From: Clostridia bacterium
GTDB lineage: Bacteria > Bacillota > Clostridia > Christensenellales > Aristaeellaceae
Reading direction: 5' to 3'
Length of the DNA: 64,000 nt
Assembly: GCA_017512805.1 (NCBI GenBank)
Contig: JAFWES010000090.1
Span: 1-64,000 of the forward strand
Part shown: in pieces, positions 1 through 11,036 of the stretch
How the letters are laid out: each line of letters opens with the position of its first letter
How positions within the stretch are numbered: the first letter of the stretch is position 1
Notes under the pieces: generated by a model
What the model was told of the DNA's origin: nothing
Databases searched by the model: none
Seen by the model: only the letters and a program-made list of their open reading frames with translations
Translations under genes and position numbers: made by a program

Positions 1-324
1 AACGCCCATAAGAGTCGCCGCAAGGTGATGAAACTGGCGAAGGGCTACTGGGGCGCGAAATCCAAGCAGTACCGCTCCGCCAAGGAACAGGTGGCCCGCA
101 GCCTGCGCTACGCCTACATCGGCCGGAAGCTGCGCAAACGCGAGTTCCGCCGCCTGTGGATTACCCGGATTAACGCCGCGGCCCGGCTGAACGGCATCAG
201 CTATTCCCGGTTTATTTCCGGCCTGAAGAAGCAGAACATCGAAGTCAACCGCAAGATGCTGGCCGACCTGGCTGTCAACGACGCGGCGGGCTTTGCCAAG
301 CTGGTGGAGATCGCGAAGCAGTAA
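1..324 (+). CDS. rplT: 50S ribosomal protein L20 (5' end outside window)
   Basis: This is the C-terminal ~107 residues of ribosomal protein L20, which binds 23S rRNA early in assembly of the large subunit. Reading frame 1 is open from the first base. The protein shows the family hallmarks [33 protein letters not shown] and the C-terminal [13 protein letters not shown]. Only about ten N-terminal residues should be missing, so the true start lies just upstream of the window; the GTG/ATG at 25-30 are internal codons. L20 normally closes the infC-rpmI-rplT operon, and the terminator after it agrees with that. Confidence 0.97.
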   Translation, partial: NAHKSRRKVMKLAKGYWGAKSKQYRSAKEQVARSLRYAYIGRKLRKREFRRLWITRINAAARLNGISYSRFISGLKKQNIEVNRKMLADLAVNDAAGFAKLVEIAKQ

Positions 325-413
325 GGAAAACTGCGCCTCCGACGGCGGCCCAGGCTTCGGATTCGCGGAAAGAACCGGATTCGAACCGATCCCCTTCGGT
401 CGGGGCAGAAGAA

Positions 414-449
414 ACAGCCATGCAGGATGACGCCTGCGTGGCTGTTTTT
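414..449 (+). terminator. Rho-independent terminator after rplT
   Basis: The arms ACAGCCATGCAGG and CCTGCGTGGCTGT pair with one mismatch around a short loop and are followed by TTTTT. It lies 90 bp after the rplT stop and should end the ribosomal protein operon. Confidence 0.85.
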
Positions 450-505
450 GGTAAGGCCGAGCGCAGGGGTGTTTCGTAAGTTTACACAGTGTTTACATGA
501 CCGGG

Positions 506-535
506 TTGTTTCATGGGCCCTTTATTTGGTATAAT
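506..535 (+). promoter_or_regulatory. Sigma-A promoter for the PpiC-type foldase gene
   Basis: A TTGTTT -35 (506-511), an 18-bp spacer and a perfect TATAAT -10 (530-535) preceded by TGG (extended -10). Transcription would start near 542, about 40 nt ahead of the start codon. Confidence 0.7.
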
Positions 536-580
536 GCCCACAGGCTGAAACGATCAGCGTTGAAAGGAGAGCAAGGACGG

Positions 581-2110
581 ATGGCGAAGATGAACAAAAA
601 GCTGGCGGCGCTGCTGCTGGCCCTGACGGTGGCCCTTTGCGGCATCTGCGCCGCGGCGGAAGAAGCGGGAACGGCGGATGCAGCGACGGAGGCGGCTGCG
701 GCCACGGAAACGACGGGAACGGAAACAACGGAAGCCGGGGACGCGGCGGAAACGGCGGAAGCCGCGGCCGCGGAGGAGCCGGTGCTGCTGGCGACGGTGA
801 ATGGGGACAGCATTATGAGCGATAACACCGCGCTGAATCAGCTGGTGAATTATTACGTGGAATACTACAGTGCCATGGGAGCGGATACATCCGATCCCGG
901 ATTCCTGGCGACGGTGCGGGGCCTTGGGCTGGAATGGGCCATCGATGACGCCCTGTATATGCAGAAGGCGAAGGAACTGCAGATCGATGCCATGACGGCG
1001 GAGCAGAAGGCGGAGTTGGAAGCGGCGGCGAAATCCGTGTGGGACGATAATGTGGAATACTTTATGTCCATGCAGGGCCTGGCGGACGACGCCAGCGAGG
1101 AAGAGCGCGCGGCGGCGAAGGAGACGGTTTTGGCCTCCATCGAGCAGCAGTACGGATATACCGAAGAATCCTATATCTCCAGCTACGTGGAGAGCTATGA
1201 AGAGGTTCAGCTGCGGGAGAATGTGGAAAAGGCGGTGCTGGGGGAGGTCACGCTGACGGAGGAAGAGGAAAGCGCATACTTCAACGACCTGGTGGAAGAA
1301 GACCGGCAGCAGTATGAAGAGAACATCTTCATGTATGAATACATGACGGGGATCCAGGGACAGACCAGCTTTTACGTTCCGGAAGGATACCGGGGCGTGA
1401 CTCATATTCTGCTGCCGGTGGACGATGAGCTGATGAACACCTACACGACGCTGGCCGCGAAGCTGGAAGAACAGGCGGAAGCCGATACCTCCGACGGGAC
1501 GGCGGCGGAGACGGGCGAAACGGCCGAGACCGCGGATGGGGAAACCGAGGACGCGACCGCGGAGGAACCGGTGACCGAGGAGATGGTGGCGGCCGCGCGG
1601 CAGGCGATCCTGGACAGCGTGCAGCCCACGGTGGACGAAATCATGGCCAAGTATCAGGCGGGGACGCCTTTCGCGGATCTGATCGCCGAATACGGGACGG
1701 ATCCGGGGATGACCCAGGAGCCCAACAAGACCAACGGATACGCGGTACACGCCCAGAGCATCCTGTGGGATCCCGCCTTTACGGAAGGCGCGATGAGCCT
1801 GGAAAAGATCGGGGACGTATCGGAGCCGGTGCTGGGCTCCTACGGGATCCACCTGATTCATTACACCCGGGATATCCCTGCGGGCGCGGTGGAGCTGACG
1901 ATCGAAGAGCGGGAGGATCTGCGGGCAGAAGCGCTGTCAGAGAAGGAAAACGAAATGAAGGCGAATATGGTGTCCCAGTGGCGGGACGCGGCGGACATTC
2001 AGTACACGGCGGACGGCCAGAAGCTGATGGACGATGCGGCGGCGGCCAATGAGGCGGCGGAAGAAAGCGTGACCGCCACGGAAGCGACGGAAGCAACGCT
2101 GGGAGAATAA
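581..2110 (+). CDS. Secreted PpiC/PrsA-type peptidyl-prolyl isomerase
   Basis: Probable extracytoplasmic foldase that catalyses prolyl cis-trans isomerisation of exported proteins. The ATG at 581 is chosen because AAAGGAG lies just upstream and the next residues form a signal peptide (MAKMNKKLAALLLALTVALC). A long Glu/Ala/Thr-rich linker follows, then a SurA-N-like helical region. The parvulin domain begins at YRGVTHILLPV and resumes at GTPFADLIAEYGTDPG, ending with EPVLGSYGIHLIHY. About 60 residues of acidic low-complexity sequence interrupt this domain between its first strand and first helix. No clear lipobox is seen, so it may be released or held by the uncleaved signal rather than lipid-anchored as PrsA is. 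An in-frame upstream ATG at 497 has no ribosome-binding site and overlaps the promoter. Confidence 0.82.
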   Translation: MAKMNKKLAALLLALTVALCGICAAAEEAGTADAATEAAAATETTGTETTEAGDAAETAEAAAAEEPVLLATVNGDSIMSDNTALNQLVNYYVEYYSAMGADTSDPGFLATVRGLGLEWAIDDALYMQKAKELQIDAMTAEQKAELEAAAKSVWDDNVEYFMSMQGLADDASEEERAAAKETVLASIEQQYGYTEESYISSYVESYEEVQLRENVEKAVLGEVTLTEEEESAYFNDLVEEDRQQYEENIFMYEYMTGIQGQTSFYVPEGYRGVTHILLPVDDELMNTYTTLAAKLEEQAEADTSDGTAAETGETAETADGETEDATAEEPVTEEMVAAARQAILDSVQPTVDEIMAKYQAGTPFADLIAEYGTDPGMTQEPNKTNGYAVHAQSILWDPAFTEGAMSLEKIGDVSEPVLGSYGIHLIHYTRDIPAGAVELTIEEREDLRAEALSEKENEMKANMVSQWRDAADIQYTADGQKLMDDAAAANEAAEESVTATEATEATLGE

Positions 2111-2133
2111 AAAAGATTCTTGGGGTCTTTTTG

Positions 2134-2168
2134 AGGCAGCCGGGGCGAAGGCTCCGGCTGCCTGCTTT
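2134..2168 (+). terminator. Terminator after the foldase gene
   Basis: GGCAGCCGGGGC pairs with GCTCCGGCTGCC around GAAG, followed by the weak T-rich stretch TGCTTTGT. Confidence 0.7.
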
Positions 2169-2180
2169 GTGTGGAGGCAC

Positions 2181-2251
2181 AGCCTGTCCCCCGCGCGGCG
2201 GGGGACAGGGCGGCAGAATCCTGCGGCAAACACTTGCCGCGGCGCGGAGGT
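2181..2251 (+). repeat. Palindromic repeat family A, copy 1 (two hairpins plus Shine-Dalgarno)
   Basis: The first hairpin is CCTGTCCCCC/GGGGGACAGG (about 2183-2209). After CAGAATCC comes a second hairpin, GCGGCAA/TTGCCGC (about 2223-2241), and then GCGGAGG, which is the Shine-Dalgarno of the next gene. The same layout recurs at 31,095, 31,164 and 43,138, always on the strand of the following gene and directly before its start codon. Confidence 0.85.
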
Positions 2252-2261
2252 GAAAACGCGA

Positions 2262-2924
2262 ATGGGCGGAATCGCGGTATACCGGGCGGAGGTATCGGCG
2301 CTGTCGGACCCGGCGCTGTTCGAGGCGGGGATGGAACGGGTACCGGAAAGCCGGAGAGAAAAGGTGACGCGTTACCGGTTCGAGGAGGGGCGGATGCAGA
2401 GCCTGGGGGCCGGGCTGCTGCTGAGCGCGGCGCTGAGGGAACGGGGAATCGACGGGCGGCTGGCGCGGGTAGCGGAAGGTCCCTGGGGGAAACCGTACCT
2501 TCCGGAGCATCCGGAGATTCACTTCAGCATCAGCCACGCGGGAAAGTGGGCCCTGTGCGCGGTGGGAGACCGGCCGATGGGATGCGACGTGGAGCGGATC
2601 GGCCGGGGAATGGAAAAGATGGCGGAGCGTTATTTCCATCCGGAGGAGCTGGCGTATCTGAAAGCCTTTGGGGGAGAGGAGGACGCGCCCTGGCAGCGGG
2701 CCTTTACACGGATCTGGACACGGAAGGAAAGCTACGTGAAGATGACGGGGCGGGGGATCGGCGAAGCGATCGGGGGGTTCAGCGTGATGGCGGACCCGCC
2801 GGGAAGGCGGTATGACGAGGGGCCCGGGGAAGACGGGGAATACTGCTTCTGCGTATGCGGCGAATGGGAGGAGAAGGCGCCGCCTGAGTGGCGGGACGTC
2901 GGAATGGAGGAGCTGATCCTGTGA
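2262..2924 (+). CDS. Sfp-type 4'-phosphopantetheinyl transferase
   Basis: Transfers the phosphopantetheine arm of coenzyme A to a serine of acyl or peptidyl carrier proteins, making them active. The protein is 220 residues, normal for the Sfp/Gsp class. It shows the three class motifs: the basic/aromatic segment PWGKPYLP followed by HFSISHAGKWALCAV, the Mg2+ motif GCDVERIGRG, and the helix IWTRKESYVKMTGRG (WTxKESYxK). The ATG at 2262 follows GGAGG by 11 nt, and that GGAGG is part of a family A repeat. Upstream in-frame starts would read through the repeat. No carrier protein or synthase lies nearby, so the substrate cannot be read from context; the fatty-acid acyl carrier protein is one possibility. 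Confidence 0.9.
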   Translation: MGGIAVYRAEVSALSDPALFEAGMERVPESRREKVTRYRFEEGRMQSLGAGLLLSAALRERGIDGRLARVAEGPWGKPYLPEHPEIHFSISHAGKWALCAVGDRPMGCDVERIGRGMEKMAERYFHPEELAYLKAFGGEEDAPWQRAFTRIWTRKESYVKMTGRGIGEAIGGFSVMADPPGRRYDEGPGEDGEYCFCVCGEWEEKAPPEWRDVGMEELIL

Positions 2925-2944
2925 CACGGCCCGGCAGGGACGGT

Positions 2945-2979
2945 GGTGCCGAAAAATGTCCTTCGGCATCTTTTCTTTT
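2945..2979 (+). terminator. Terminator after the phosphopantetheinyl transferase gene
   Basis: GGTGCCGAA pairs with TTCGGCATC (one G-U) around AAATGTCC, followed by TTTTCTTTT. Its T tract overlaps the -35 region of the gyrB promoter. Confidence 0.8.
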
Positions 2980-3030
2980 GGGCCTTTCCGTGGTATAATA
3001 ACATGCCTTGAACAATTGATTTTTCAAGGC
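2971..3030 (+). promoter_or_regulatory. gyrB promoter and 5'-terminal hairpin
   Basis: A perfect TATAAT (2994-2999) with TGG extended -10; the -35 at 2971-2976 (TTTTCT) is weak. Transcription should start near 3006. At that point TGCCTTGA pairs with TCAAGGC over a 10-nt A/T-rich loop, so the mRNA would begin with a hairpin at the head of a ~127-nt leader. A weak -35 with a strong extended -10 is a common arrangement for supercoiling-sensitive gyrase promoters; that link is an inference. Confidence 0.7.
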
Positions 3031-3105
3031 GAAGAAGCAAATTCCGGGGATCGATGTCAGGGCCCGGATAATGACCAGATAAGACATGAAAACGTATGAG
3101 CGTGA

Positions 3106-5172
<2,067 letters not shown>

Positions 5173-5289
5173 AGGGGCTTTCCTTTCGCTCCATGGCCAC
5201 CTTTGGCCGGAATAAACGCGGTCAGCCGGGTTCTTTCGATCTGAAAACAGGTCATCCGGCGATCAATTTGGAAACTTGAAGAGGAAAAG

Positions 5290-7926
5290 ATGATTAACGA
5301 TAAGCTGATTCCGGTGAACCTTGAGCAGGAAATGAAGAAAAGCTTCATCGCCTATGCGATGGCGGTGATCGTGGACAGGGCGCTGCCGGACGTGCGTGAC
5401 GGACTGAAGCCCGTGCACCGGCGGATCCTTTACGACATGTCCGAAGAGCTGGGCATGACGCCGGACAAACCGACCCGCAAGAGCGCCCGCGTGGTCGGTG
5501 ATGTGCTGGGTAAATTCCATCCCCACGGGGACTCGTCGGTCTATGACGCGATGGTGCGGCTGGCCCAGCCGTTCAACATCCGGTATCCGCTGATCGAAGG
5601 GCAGGGGAACTTCGGATCCGTGGACGGGGACGGAGCCGCCGCCATGCGGTATACCGAGGCGCGGCTGCAGAAGCTGACCATGCACCTGCTGGACGGGATC
5701 GACAAGGATACGGTGGATTTCTACCCCAACTTTGACGAGACGATGCAGCAGCCGTCGGTGCTTCCGGCCCGGTTTCCGAACCTGCTGGTGAACGGATCCA
5801 ACGGCATTGCCGTGGGCATGGCCACCAACATTCCGCCCCACAACCTGACAGAGGTGATCAACGGGGTCATTTGCATGATCGACCACCCGGACTGCACGGT
5901 GGACGATCTGATGGAACACATCAAAGGGCCGGACTTCCCCACGGGCGGGCTGATCATGGGCCGGGCGGGGATCCGGGAAGCCTACCATACGGGGCATGGG
6001 CGGATCACGGTGCGGGCCAAATCCCAGATCGAGGAGATGGGCGCCAATCGGAGCCGCATCGTGGTGACGGAAATCCCTTACCAGGTGAACAAGGCCCTGC
6101 TGGTGAAGAAAATCGCGGATCTGGTGCACGAGAAGAAGATCGAGGGCATCAGCGATATCCGGGACGAGAGCAACGACCGGCAGGGGATGCGGATCGTGAT
6201 CGAGCTGAAGAAGGATGTGCAGCCCCAGGTGGTGCTGAACATGCTTTACAAGCATACCCCGATGCAGGAAAACTTCGGGGCGAACATGCTGGCCCTGGTG
6301 GATGGGAAGCCCCGGGTCCTCAACCTTCGGGAGATGATCTACTACTATCTGGAGCATCAGAAGGACGTAGTGACCCGGCGGACCCGGTTCGAACTGAACA
6401 AGGCGCAGGCCAGGGCTCATATCCTGGAAGGGCTGCTGAAGGCGCTGGACCACATCGATGAAATTGTGGCCATCATCCGGGCCAGCAAGGACACGGGCAC
6501 GGCCAAGGAAGCGCTGATGCTCCGGTTCGATTTCACCGACCGGCAGGCGCAGGCCATCCTGGATATGCGGCTGGCCAGGCTGACCGGACTGGAGCGGGAA
6601 CGGCTGCAGGAGGAATATGACGAACTGGAGGTGACCATTGCCCGGCTGGAAGCCATTCTGGCGGACGAGGGAAAGCTGATGGACGTCATTAAAACCGAAA
6701 TCACCGAGATTCGGGATAAATTCGGCGACGAGCGGCGCAGTGAGCTGACCATCGTGGAGAACGAGATCGATATCGAGGATCTGATCCAGGAAGAGAACAT
6801 GGTGGTGACCATGACGCACGAGGGCTACGTGAAGCGGGTGCCCTCCAGCGTATACCGGGCGCAGCACCGGGGCGGCCGCGGCGTCAGCGGCATGAACGTG
6901 AAGGAGACGGATTACACGACGCAGGTGTTCGTGGTGAGCACCCACCAGGAAATCCTCTTCTTCACCAACAGGGGGCGCGTCTACAGCCTGAAGTGCTACC
7001 AGATTCCCGAGGCCGGAAGGCAGGCCAGGGGGACGGCGATCATCAACCTGCTGCAGATTACCAGCGGGGAGAAGGTGTCCACCATGCTGCCCATGCCCCG
7101 GGAGGCGGAAGGCCCCTTCAACCTGGTCATGGCGACCCGCAACGGCATGATCAAGAAAACAGCGCTGGAAGAATTCCGGAACCTGAGGAAGAACGGGCTG
7201 ATCGCCATCGTGCTGCGGGAGGACGATGAGCTGATCGGCGTACGGCTGAGCACCGGGGCGGACGAAATGCTCCTGAGCAGCCGGAAGGGCATGTCCATCC
7301 GCTTCAGCGAGCGGCATGTGCGCGCCATGGGACGGAACAGCATCGGCGTGCGGTCCATGCGGCTGGCCCCGGGGGACGAGGTGATCGATATCGCGTTCAT
7401 CGAGCCGGAGACGAAGGTGCTGTGCGTGACGAGCAACGGATACGGAAAGCGGACGGATCCGGAGGAATACCGGGAGCAGGGCCGCAACGGGAAGGGCATA
7501 CGGGCCATGAACCTGACGGAAAAGACCGGGGAACTGGCCGCCATGCTCTTTGTCCACGAGGATGAGGACATTCTGCTGATTACCGACGAAGGAACCATCA
7601 TTCGGGCCCGGGCGGCGGATATCCGGGTTTGCGGCCGGAACACCCAGGGCGTGCGGCTGATGCGGCTGGCGGAAGGCAGCCAGGTGGTCGCCGTCTGCCG
7701 GGCGGAAAAAGAAGAAGACGACAATGAGGAAACCACGCCGGATTCGGCCCTGATTCCGCCGGAGGAGCAGGAGATGGAAATCCTGGAGGAGGGCCCCGGA
7801 GCCGGGGAAGATTCCCCGGAAGAATCTCCGGATACATTCCCGGAGGAATCCGCGGATGAATTCCCGGAAGAAACGGATGATTCCCCGGATGAAAACGGAG
7901 CGGAACCGGCTCCGGAAGAACCCTGA
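5290..7926 (+). CDS. gyrA: DNA gyrase subunit A
   Basis: DNA cleavage-religation subunit of gyrase. The breakage-reunion domain has the catalytic tyrosine in [11 protein letters not shown] (Tyr121). The quinolone-resistance region reads [19 protein letters not shown], with serine and aspartate at the two positions most often mutated (Ser82/Ser83, Asp86), so it looks wild-type for quinolone susceptibility. The GyrA box [11 protein letters not shown] identifies the C-terminal beta-pinwheel as that of GyrA rather than ParC. The last ~70 residues are a strongly acidic, proline-rich tail (many Glu/Asp/Pro), unusual in length. The start follows AAGAGGAAAAG. The 117-bp gap to gyrB has no terminator that I can see, so the two are likely cotranscribed. 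Confidence 0.98.
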   Translation: MINDKLIPVNLEQEMKKSFIAYAMAVIVDRALPDVRDGLKPVHRRILYDMSEELGMTPDKPTRKSARVVGDVLGKFHPHGDSSVYDAMVRLAQPFNIRYPLIEGQGNFGSVDGDGAAAMRYTEARLQKLTMHLLDGIDKDTVDFYPNFDETMQQPSVLPARFPNLLVNGSNGIAVGMATNIPPHNLTEVINGVICMIDHPDCTVDDLMEHIKGPDFPTGGLIMGRAGIREAYHTGHGRITVRAKSQIEEMGANRSRIVVTEIPYQVNKALLVKKIADLVHEKKIEGISDIRDESNDRQGMRIVIELKKDVQPQVVLNMLYKHTPMQENFGANMLALVDGKPRVLNLREMIYYYLEHQKDVVTRRTRFELNKAQARAHILEGLLKALDHIDEIVAIIRASKDTGTAKEALMLRFDFTDRQAQAILDMRLARLTGLERERLQEEYDELEVTIARLEAILADEGKLMDVIKTEITEIRDKFGDERRSELTIVENEIDIEDLIQEENMVVTMTHEGYVKRVPSSVYRAQHRGGRGVSGMNVKETDYTTQVFVVSTHQEILFFTNRGRVYSLKCYQIPEAGRQARGTAIINLLQITSGEKVSTMLPMPREAEGPFNLVMATRNGMIKKTALEEFRNLRKNGLIAIVLREDDELIGVRLSTGADEMLLSSRKGMSIRFSERHVRAMGRNSIGVRSMRLAPGDEVIDIAFIEPETKVLCVTSNGYGKRTDPEEYREQGRNGKGIRAMNLTEKTGELAAMLFVHEDEDILLITDEGTIIRARAADIRVCGRNTQGVRLMRLAEGSQVVAVCRAEKEEDDNEETTPDSALIPPEEQEMEILEEGPGAGEDSPEESPDTFPEESADEFPEETDDSPDENGAEPAPEEP

Positions 7927-7951
7927 TCAACCCGGGGCATTTCAGCCCGGG

Positions 7952-7980
7952 GCGGCATGGCGGCAGCCATGCCGCTTTCT
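7952..7980 (+). terminator. Terminator after gyrA
   Basis: The perfect 10-bp stem GCGGCATGGC/GCCATGCCGC with loop GGCA is followed by TTTCT. A second GC-rich hairpin (CCCGGGGC...GCCCGGGG) lies just before it at about 7931-7952. Confidence 0.75.
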
Positions 7981-7995
7981 GAAAAAACGTAAATG

Positions 7996-8033
7996 TTCAG
8001 TCCCGCAAGCGGAGTGGCTGAATCGGTACGTCA
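7996..8033 (+). repeat. Palindromic repeat family B, copy 1
   Basis: TTCAGTCCCGCAAGCGGAGT followed by GGCTGAA, then ATCGGTACGTCA. The outer arms TTCAGTC/GGCTGAA pair (one G-U) and an inner CGC/GCG can pair. Similar copies lie at 28,732, 45,294 and 51,446, all between genes in the plus orientation. Confidence 0.8.
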
Positions 8034-8070
8034 ATGACCAACGGAACGAACGGAAGGGGGCGGACCGTAC

Positions 8071-9225
8071 GTGAACAAGGGCACAAGATTCGGGCCGGGA
8101 AGCATCGCCAGAATCGTGATCGGCGGGTTTATCCTGTTCCTGCTGATCTACTTTTACATGTTCGCGGGCGCAAGGCTGATGGAAGCCTGCACGCCGATTC
8201 TGATCGGGCTGACCATCGCTTACCCGTTGAACATGGCCATCCGATGGTTTGAACGGCACGACTTTCTGTACAACCGGAAGATCCTGAAAAGCCGGAAAGT
8301 TCACCACATCCTTTGCGTGGCGGCGGCGACGATCCTGCTGGGGATCGGCCTGGTGTTCATTTTCGCCTTCCTGGCGCCGCAGCTGACGGCCTGCATCATC
8401 GCGCTGCTGGACAAAGTGCCCAGCGGGATCCGGGAGCTGCTGCAGCAGCCGCTGGTCACGCAGCTGATTCCCAAGGATACCATGGAAACGCTTCAGGAGG
8501 TGGACTGGACCAACTGGATCAACCACATGGTCTCCATGATCAACAGCGACGACCTGTTCCGCGGCATGACCTCCACGGCGACGTCAGCCCTGTCCGTTTT
8601 CAGCACCATCCTGTTCGGGCTGCTGTTCGCCGCGTACTTTCTGGGGGGAAAGGAAAGAGCCGTGTCCGTGATCAAACGGATGGTCAGAGCGTTTGTTCCG
8701 GCCAGGCGGCAGGACCAGGTGCTGCGCAGCGGGGCGCTGCTGAACGACTGCTTCCACGATTTCTTCGTGTGCCAGGGGGCGCAGGCGCTGATCATCGGGA
8801 TATCGGCGACGGTGCTGATGATGGTTTTCCGCTTCCCCTACGCGTCCATGATCGGGACGCTGAACGGCTTTTGCGCGCTGGTTCCCATTATCGGCGGATA
8901 CGTAGGCGCCATCCTGGGGACGCTGATGATCCTGGCGGATTCCCCGGGAATGGCGCTGTTTTTCCTGATTTTCATCATCGTCCTGCAAAACGCCATCGGC
9001 ACCTTTGTATTCCCGAAGCTGGTCGGCCGCACCCTGGGGCTGCCCGGGGTGTGGACCCTGGGGGCCGTGCTGATCGGATCCGGCCTGGGAGGGATTACGG
9101 GAATCCTGCTGGGCGTGCCGCTGACCGCCTTCGGATACCGGACGGTGGGAGAGAGACTGAAACGCCGGGAGGCCGAAATGGCGGCGGACGGGACGATGCC
9201 GGAGACGCCGCCGGAGGCGGAATAG
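8071..9225 (+). CDS. AI-2E family (PerM-like) membrane transporter
   Basis: A 384-residue polytopic membrane protein of the AI-2E exporter/PerM superfamily. Members move varied substrates; the family name alone does not fix this one. Hydrophobic segments begin with IARIVIGGFILFLLIYFYMF, continue with CTPILIGLTIAYPLN, and end in the conserved block ALVPIIGGYVGAILGTLMIL...GTFVFPKLVGRTLGLPGVWTL...GLGGITGILLGVPLTA. An amphipathic soluble region separates the N-terminal pair from the later helices, as in the family. The GTG start follows GAAGGGGGCGG. It stands between gyrA and a MATE-fusion gene; a terminator separates it from gyrA. Confidence 0.88.
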   Translation: MNKGTRFGPGSIARIVIGGFILFLLIYFYMFAGARLMEACTPILIGLTIAYPLNMAIRWFERHDFLYNRKILKSRKVHHILCVAAATILLGIGLVFIFAFLAPQLTACIIALLDKVPSGIRELLQQPLVTQLIPKDTMETLQEVDWTNWINHMVSMINSDDLFRGMTSTATSALSVFSTILFGLLFAAYFLGGKERAVSVIKRMVRAFVPARRQDQVLRSGALLNDCFHDFFVCQGAQALIIGISATVLMMVFRFPYASMIGTLNGFCALVPIIGGYVGAILGTLMILADSPGMALFFLIFIIVLQNAIGTFVFPKLVGRTLGLPGVWTLGAVLIGSGLGGITGILLGVPLTAFGYRTVGERLKRREAEMAADGTMPETPPEAE

Positions 9226-9270
9226 CGCGGCGGACCGGCTGAAGGATGGGAAGAAAAGGAGAGGTTTGAT

Positions 9271-11016
9271 TTGATCCATAAACTGATCAAACAGATGCTG
9301 GCGGCGCAGATCTTTTCCGCGCTGACGGTTTCCGTTTGCCTGCTGATCGACAACGTCATGATCGGGCGGTTTCTGGGAGAGGAAGCCATCGCGGCCTACG
9401 GGCTTGCCAATCCGATGCTGCTGGCCGTGGGGGCCGTGGCCTCCCTGCTGAGCGCGGGGGTGCAGGTGGTCTGCAGCCGGTATCTGGGCATGGGGCAGCA
9501 GGAGGAGGCCAACCGCGGATACTCGTCCGCGGTGGCCATCGCGGCGGTGATCTCCGTGAGCTCGATGGCGCTGATCCTGATTTTCCGGACGCCGCTGACA
9601 CGGCTGCTGGGCGCAGGAAGCGAGGGAACGCTTTTTGATGAAACCCGGGGATACCTGACGGGATTCTGTCCCGCCGCGCCGGCCTCCATGGGGGCGCTGA
9701 TCCTGGTGCCCTTTCTGCAGATGGCGGGGAAGAGCGGGCTGCTGATTGCCGCGGTGCTGACGATGACGGTGGCGGATATCGGGCTGGACCTGCTGAACGT
9801 GCTGGTGCTGCATTGGGGGATGTTCGGCATGGGGCTGGCCTCCACCGTCAGCTATTACATGGCGCTGATCATCGGGGGGGTTTATTTCCTGTCCCCCCGG
9901 TCGGTGTTCCGGTTTTCCGTGAAGGCGGTGCGCAAAAGCATGATCCGGGAACTGTTCGCGGCGGGCGTTCCGGCGGGGTTCAATATGCTGTCCTCGGTGC
10001 TGCTGGTGTTCCTGATGAACCAGGTGATGAAGGGCATCGGCGGCAGCGCCGCGGTGGCGGCCTTTGCGGTGGGCAGTTCCATCGGCGGGGCGGCCAACTG
10101 CATTACCACGGGGATCGGCGGGGTCTCCCTGACGCTGAGCAGCGTTTTCTATCACGAGGAGGACGGGATCAGCCTGAAGATGCTGCTGAAGCTGCTGTGC
10201 CGCTACGGGATCGCCCTGGGGGCCGGGATGACCGCGCTGATCTGGCTTCTGGCCCCGGCGCTGGTGTCTCTGTTCATCCCGAATCCGGGGACGACCCAGG
10301 AGACGGCGGTGCTGATTCTGCGGCTGTTCGGCCTGGGAATCGTTCCCTGCGCCATCAACGGCGCGGTAAAGAACGCCTGGCAGGGGGCGGGACAAATCCG
10401 GCTGATGGAACTCTTCTCCGTACTGGAGGGGGCGCTGCTGTCGGTGGCGGCGGGATTCCTGCTGAGCCGGGTGATGGGGCTGCGGGGGGCCTGCCTGTAC
10501 TTCCTGGGCGGGGAAATCCTCGCGCTGCTGTTTGTGATCCTCTATGTCCGGAAAAAGACCGGGCGCATGCCCTGGCAGGAGGGGGCGGCGCTGCTGCTGA
10601 AGCCGGACTTCGGCGCCACCGGCGGACAGGAGACGGAGATGAATCTGCACGACATCCGGGAAGTGACGGAAGCGTCCCGGAAAGCGAAGACCTTCTGCGA
10701 GCAGGGAGGGGCGAAAGGGCTGACCGGGAGCCGGGTGGCCCTGTGTATCGAGGAAATCGCCGGGAACACGGTTCAGCACGGGTTCCGGGCCGGAAAAAAG
10801 AACATCCTGTCCATCCGCCTGGCCCGGAAGGAGCAGCGGTGGATCCTGCGGTTCCGGGACGACTGCGGCGCCTTTGACCCGCTGCATTATGTGCCCGCGG
10901 AGGGGAAGGACGGCCTGGGGCTGAAGCTGGTGATGGGCATGGTGACCGACGCCTATTACACCTATTCCATGAATATGAATAACCTGGTCCTGATCCTGGA
11001 TGAGCATAAAGCCTGA
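9271..11016 (+). CDS. MATE-family transporter fused to a C-terminal HATPase domain
   Basis: Residues 1-430 are a MATE/MOP-type transporter with about 12 hydrophobic segments (for example IDNVMIGRFLGEEAIAAYGL and ITTGIGGVSLTLSSVFY). MATE proteins exchange Na+ or H+ for cationic drugs or metabolites. Residues ~455-581 are a soluble GHKL ATPase domain of the RsbW/anti-sigma type. It has the N-box CIEEIAGNTVQHGF (E494, E495, N499), the G1-like box FRDDCGAFDP, and the G2 glycines DGLGLKLV (548-552). The fused domain probably sits in the cytosol, where it could bind ATP and sense or control transport, or act as a kinase on a partner; neither is shown. The TTG start follows AAAAGGAGAGG. The reading frame crosses the junction without interruption. 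Confidence 0.87.
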   Translation: MIHKLIKQMLAAQIFSALTVSVCLLIDNVMIGRFLGEEAIAAYGLANPMLLAVGAVASLLSAGVQVVCSRYLGMGQQEEANRGYSSAVAIAAVISVSSMALILIFRTPLTRLLGAGSEGTLFDETRGYLTGFCPAAPASMGALILVPFLQMAGKSGLLIAAVLTMTVADIGLDLLNVLVLHWGMFGMGLASTVSYYMALIIGGVYFLSPRSVFRFSVKAVRKSMIRELFAAGVPAGFNMLSSVLLVFLMNQVMKGIGGSAAVAAFAVGSSIGGAANCITTGIGGVSLTLSSVFYHEEDGISLKMLLKLLCRYGIALGAGMTALIWLLAPALVSLFIPNPGTTQETAVLILRLFGLGIVPCAINGAVKNAWQGAGQIRLMELFSVLEGALLSVAAGFLLSRVMGLRGACLYFLGGEILALLFVILYVRKKTGRMPWQEGAALLLKPDFGATGGQETEMNLHDIREVTEASRKAKTFCEQGGAKGLTGSRVALCIEEIAGNTVQHGFRAGKKNILSIRLARKEQRWILRFRDDCGAFDPLHYVPAEGKDGLGLKLVMGMVTDAYYTYSMNMNNLVLILDEHKA

Positions 11017-11036
11017 CACGAACGGAGGAAGAACCA

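Noticed and set aside
330..410. A tRNA T-arm-like sequence on the minus strand (GGTTCGAATCC) downstream of rplT.
   Set aside because: No acceptor, D or anticodon stems can be formed around it, so it is not a tRNA gene; at most a worn fragment.
5173..5289. A possible riboswitch or terminator in the gyrB-gyrA gap.
   Set aside because: Only weak short pairings (GGCCACC/GGTGGCC-like) are visible, with no T run or known aptamer pattern.
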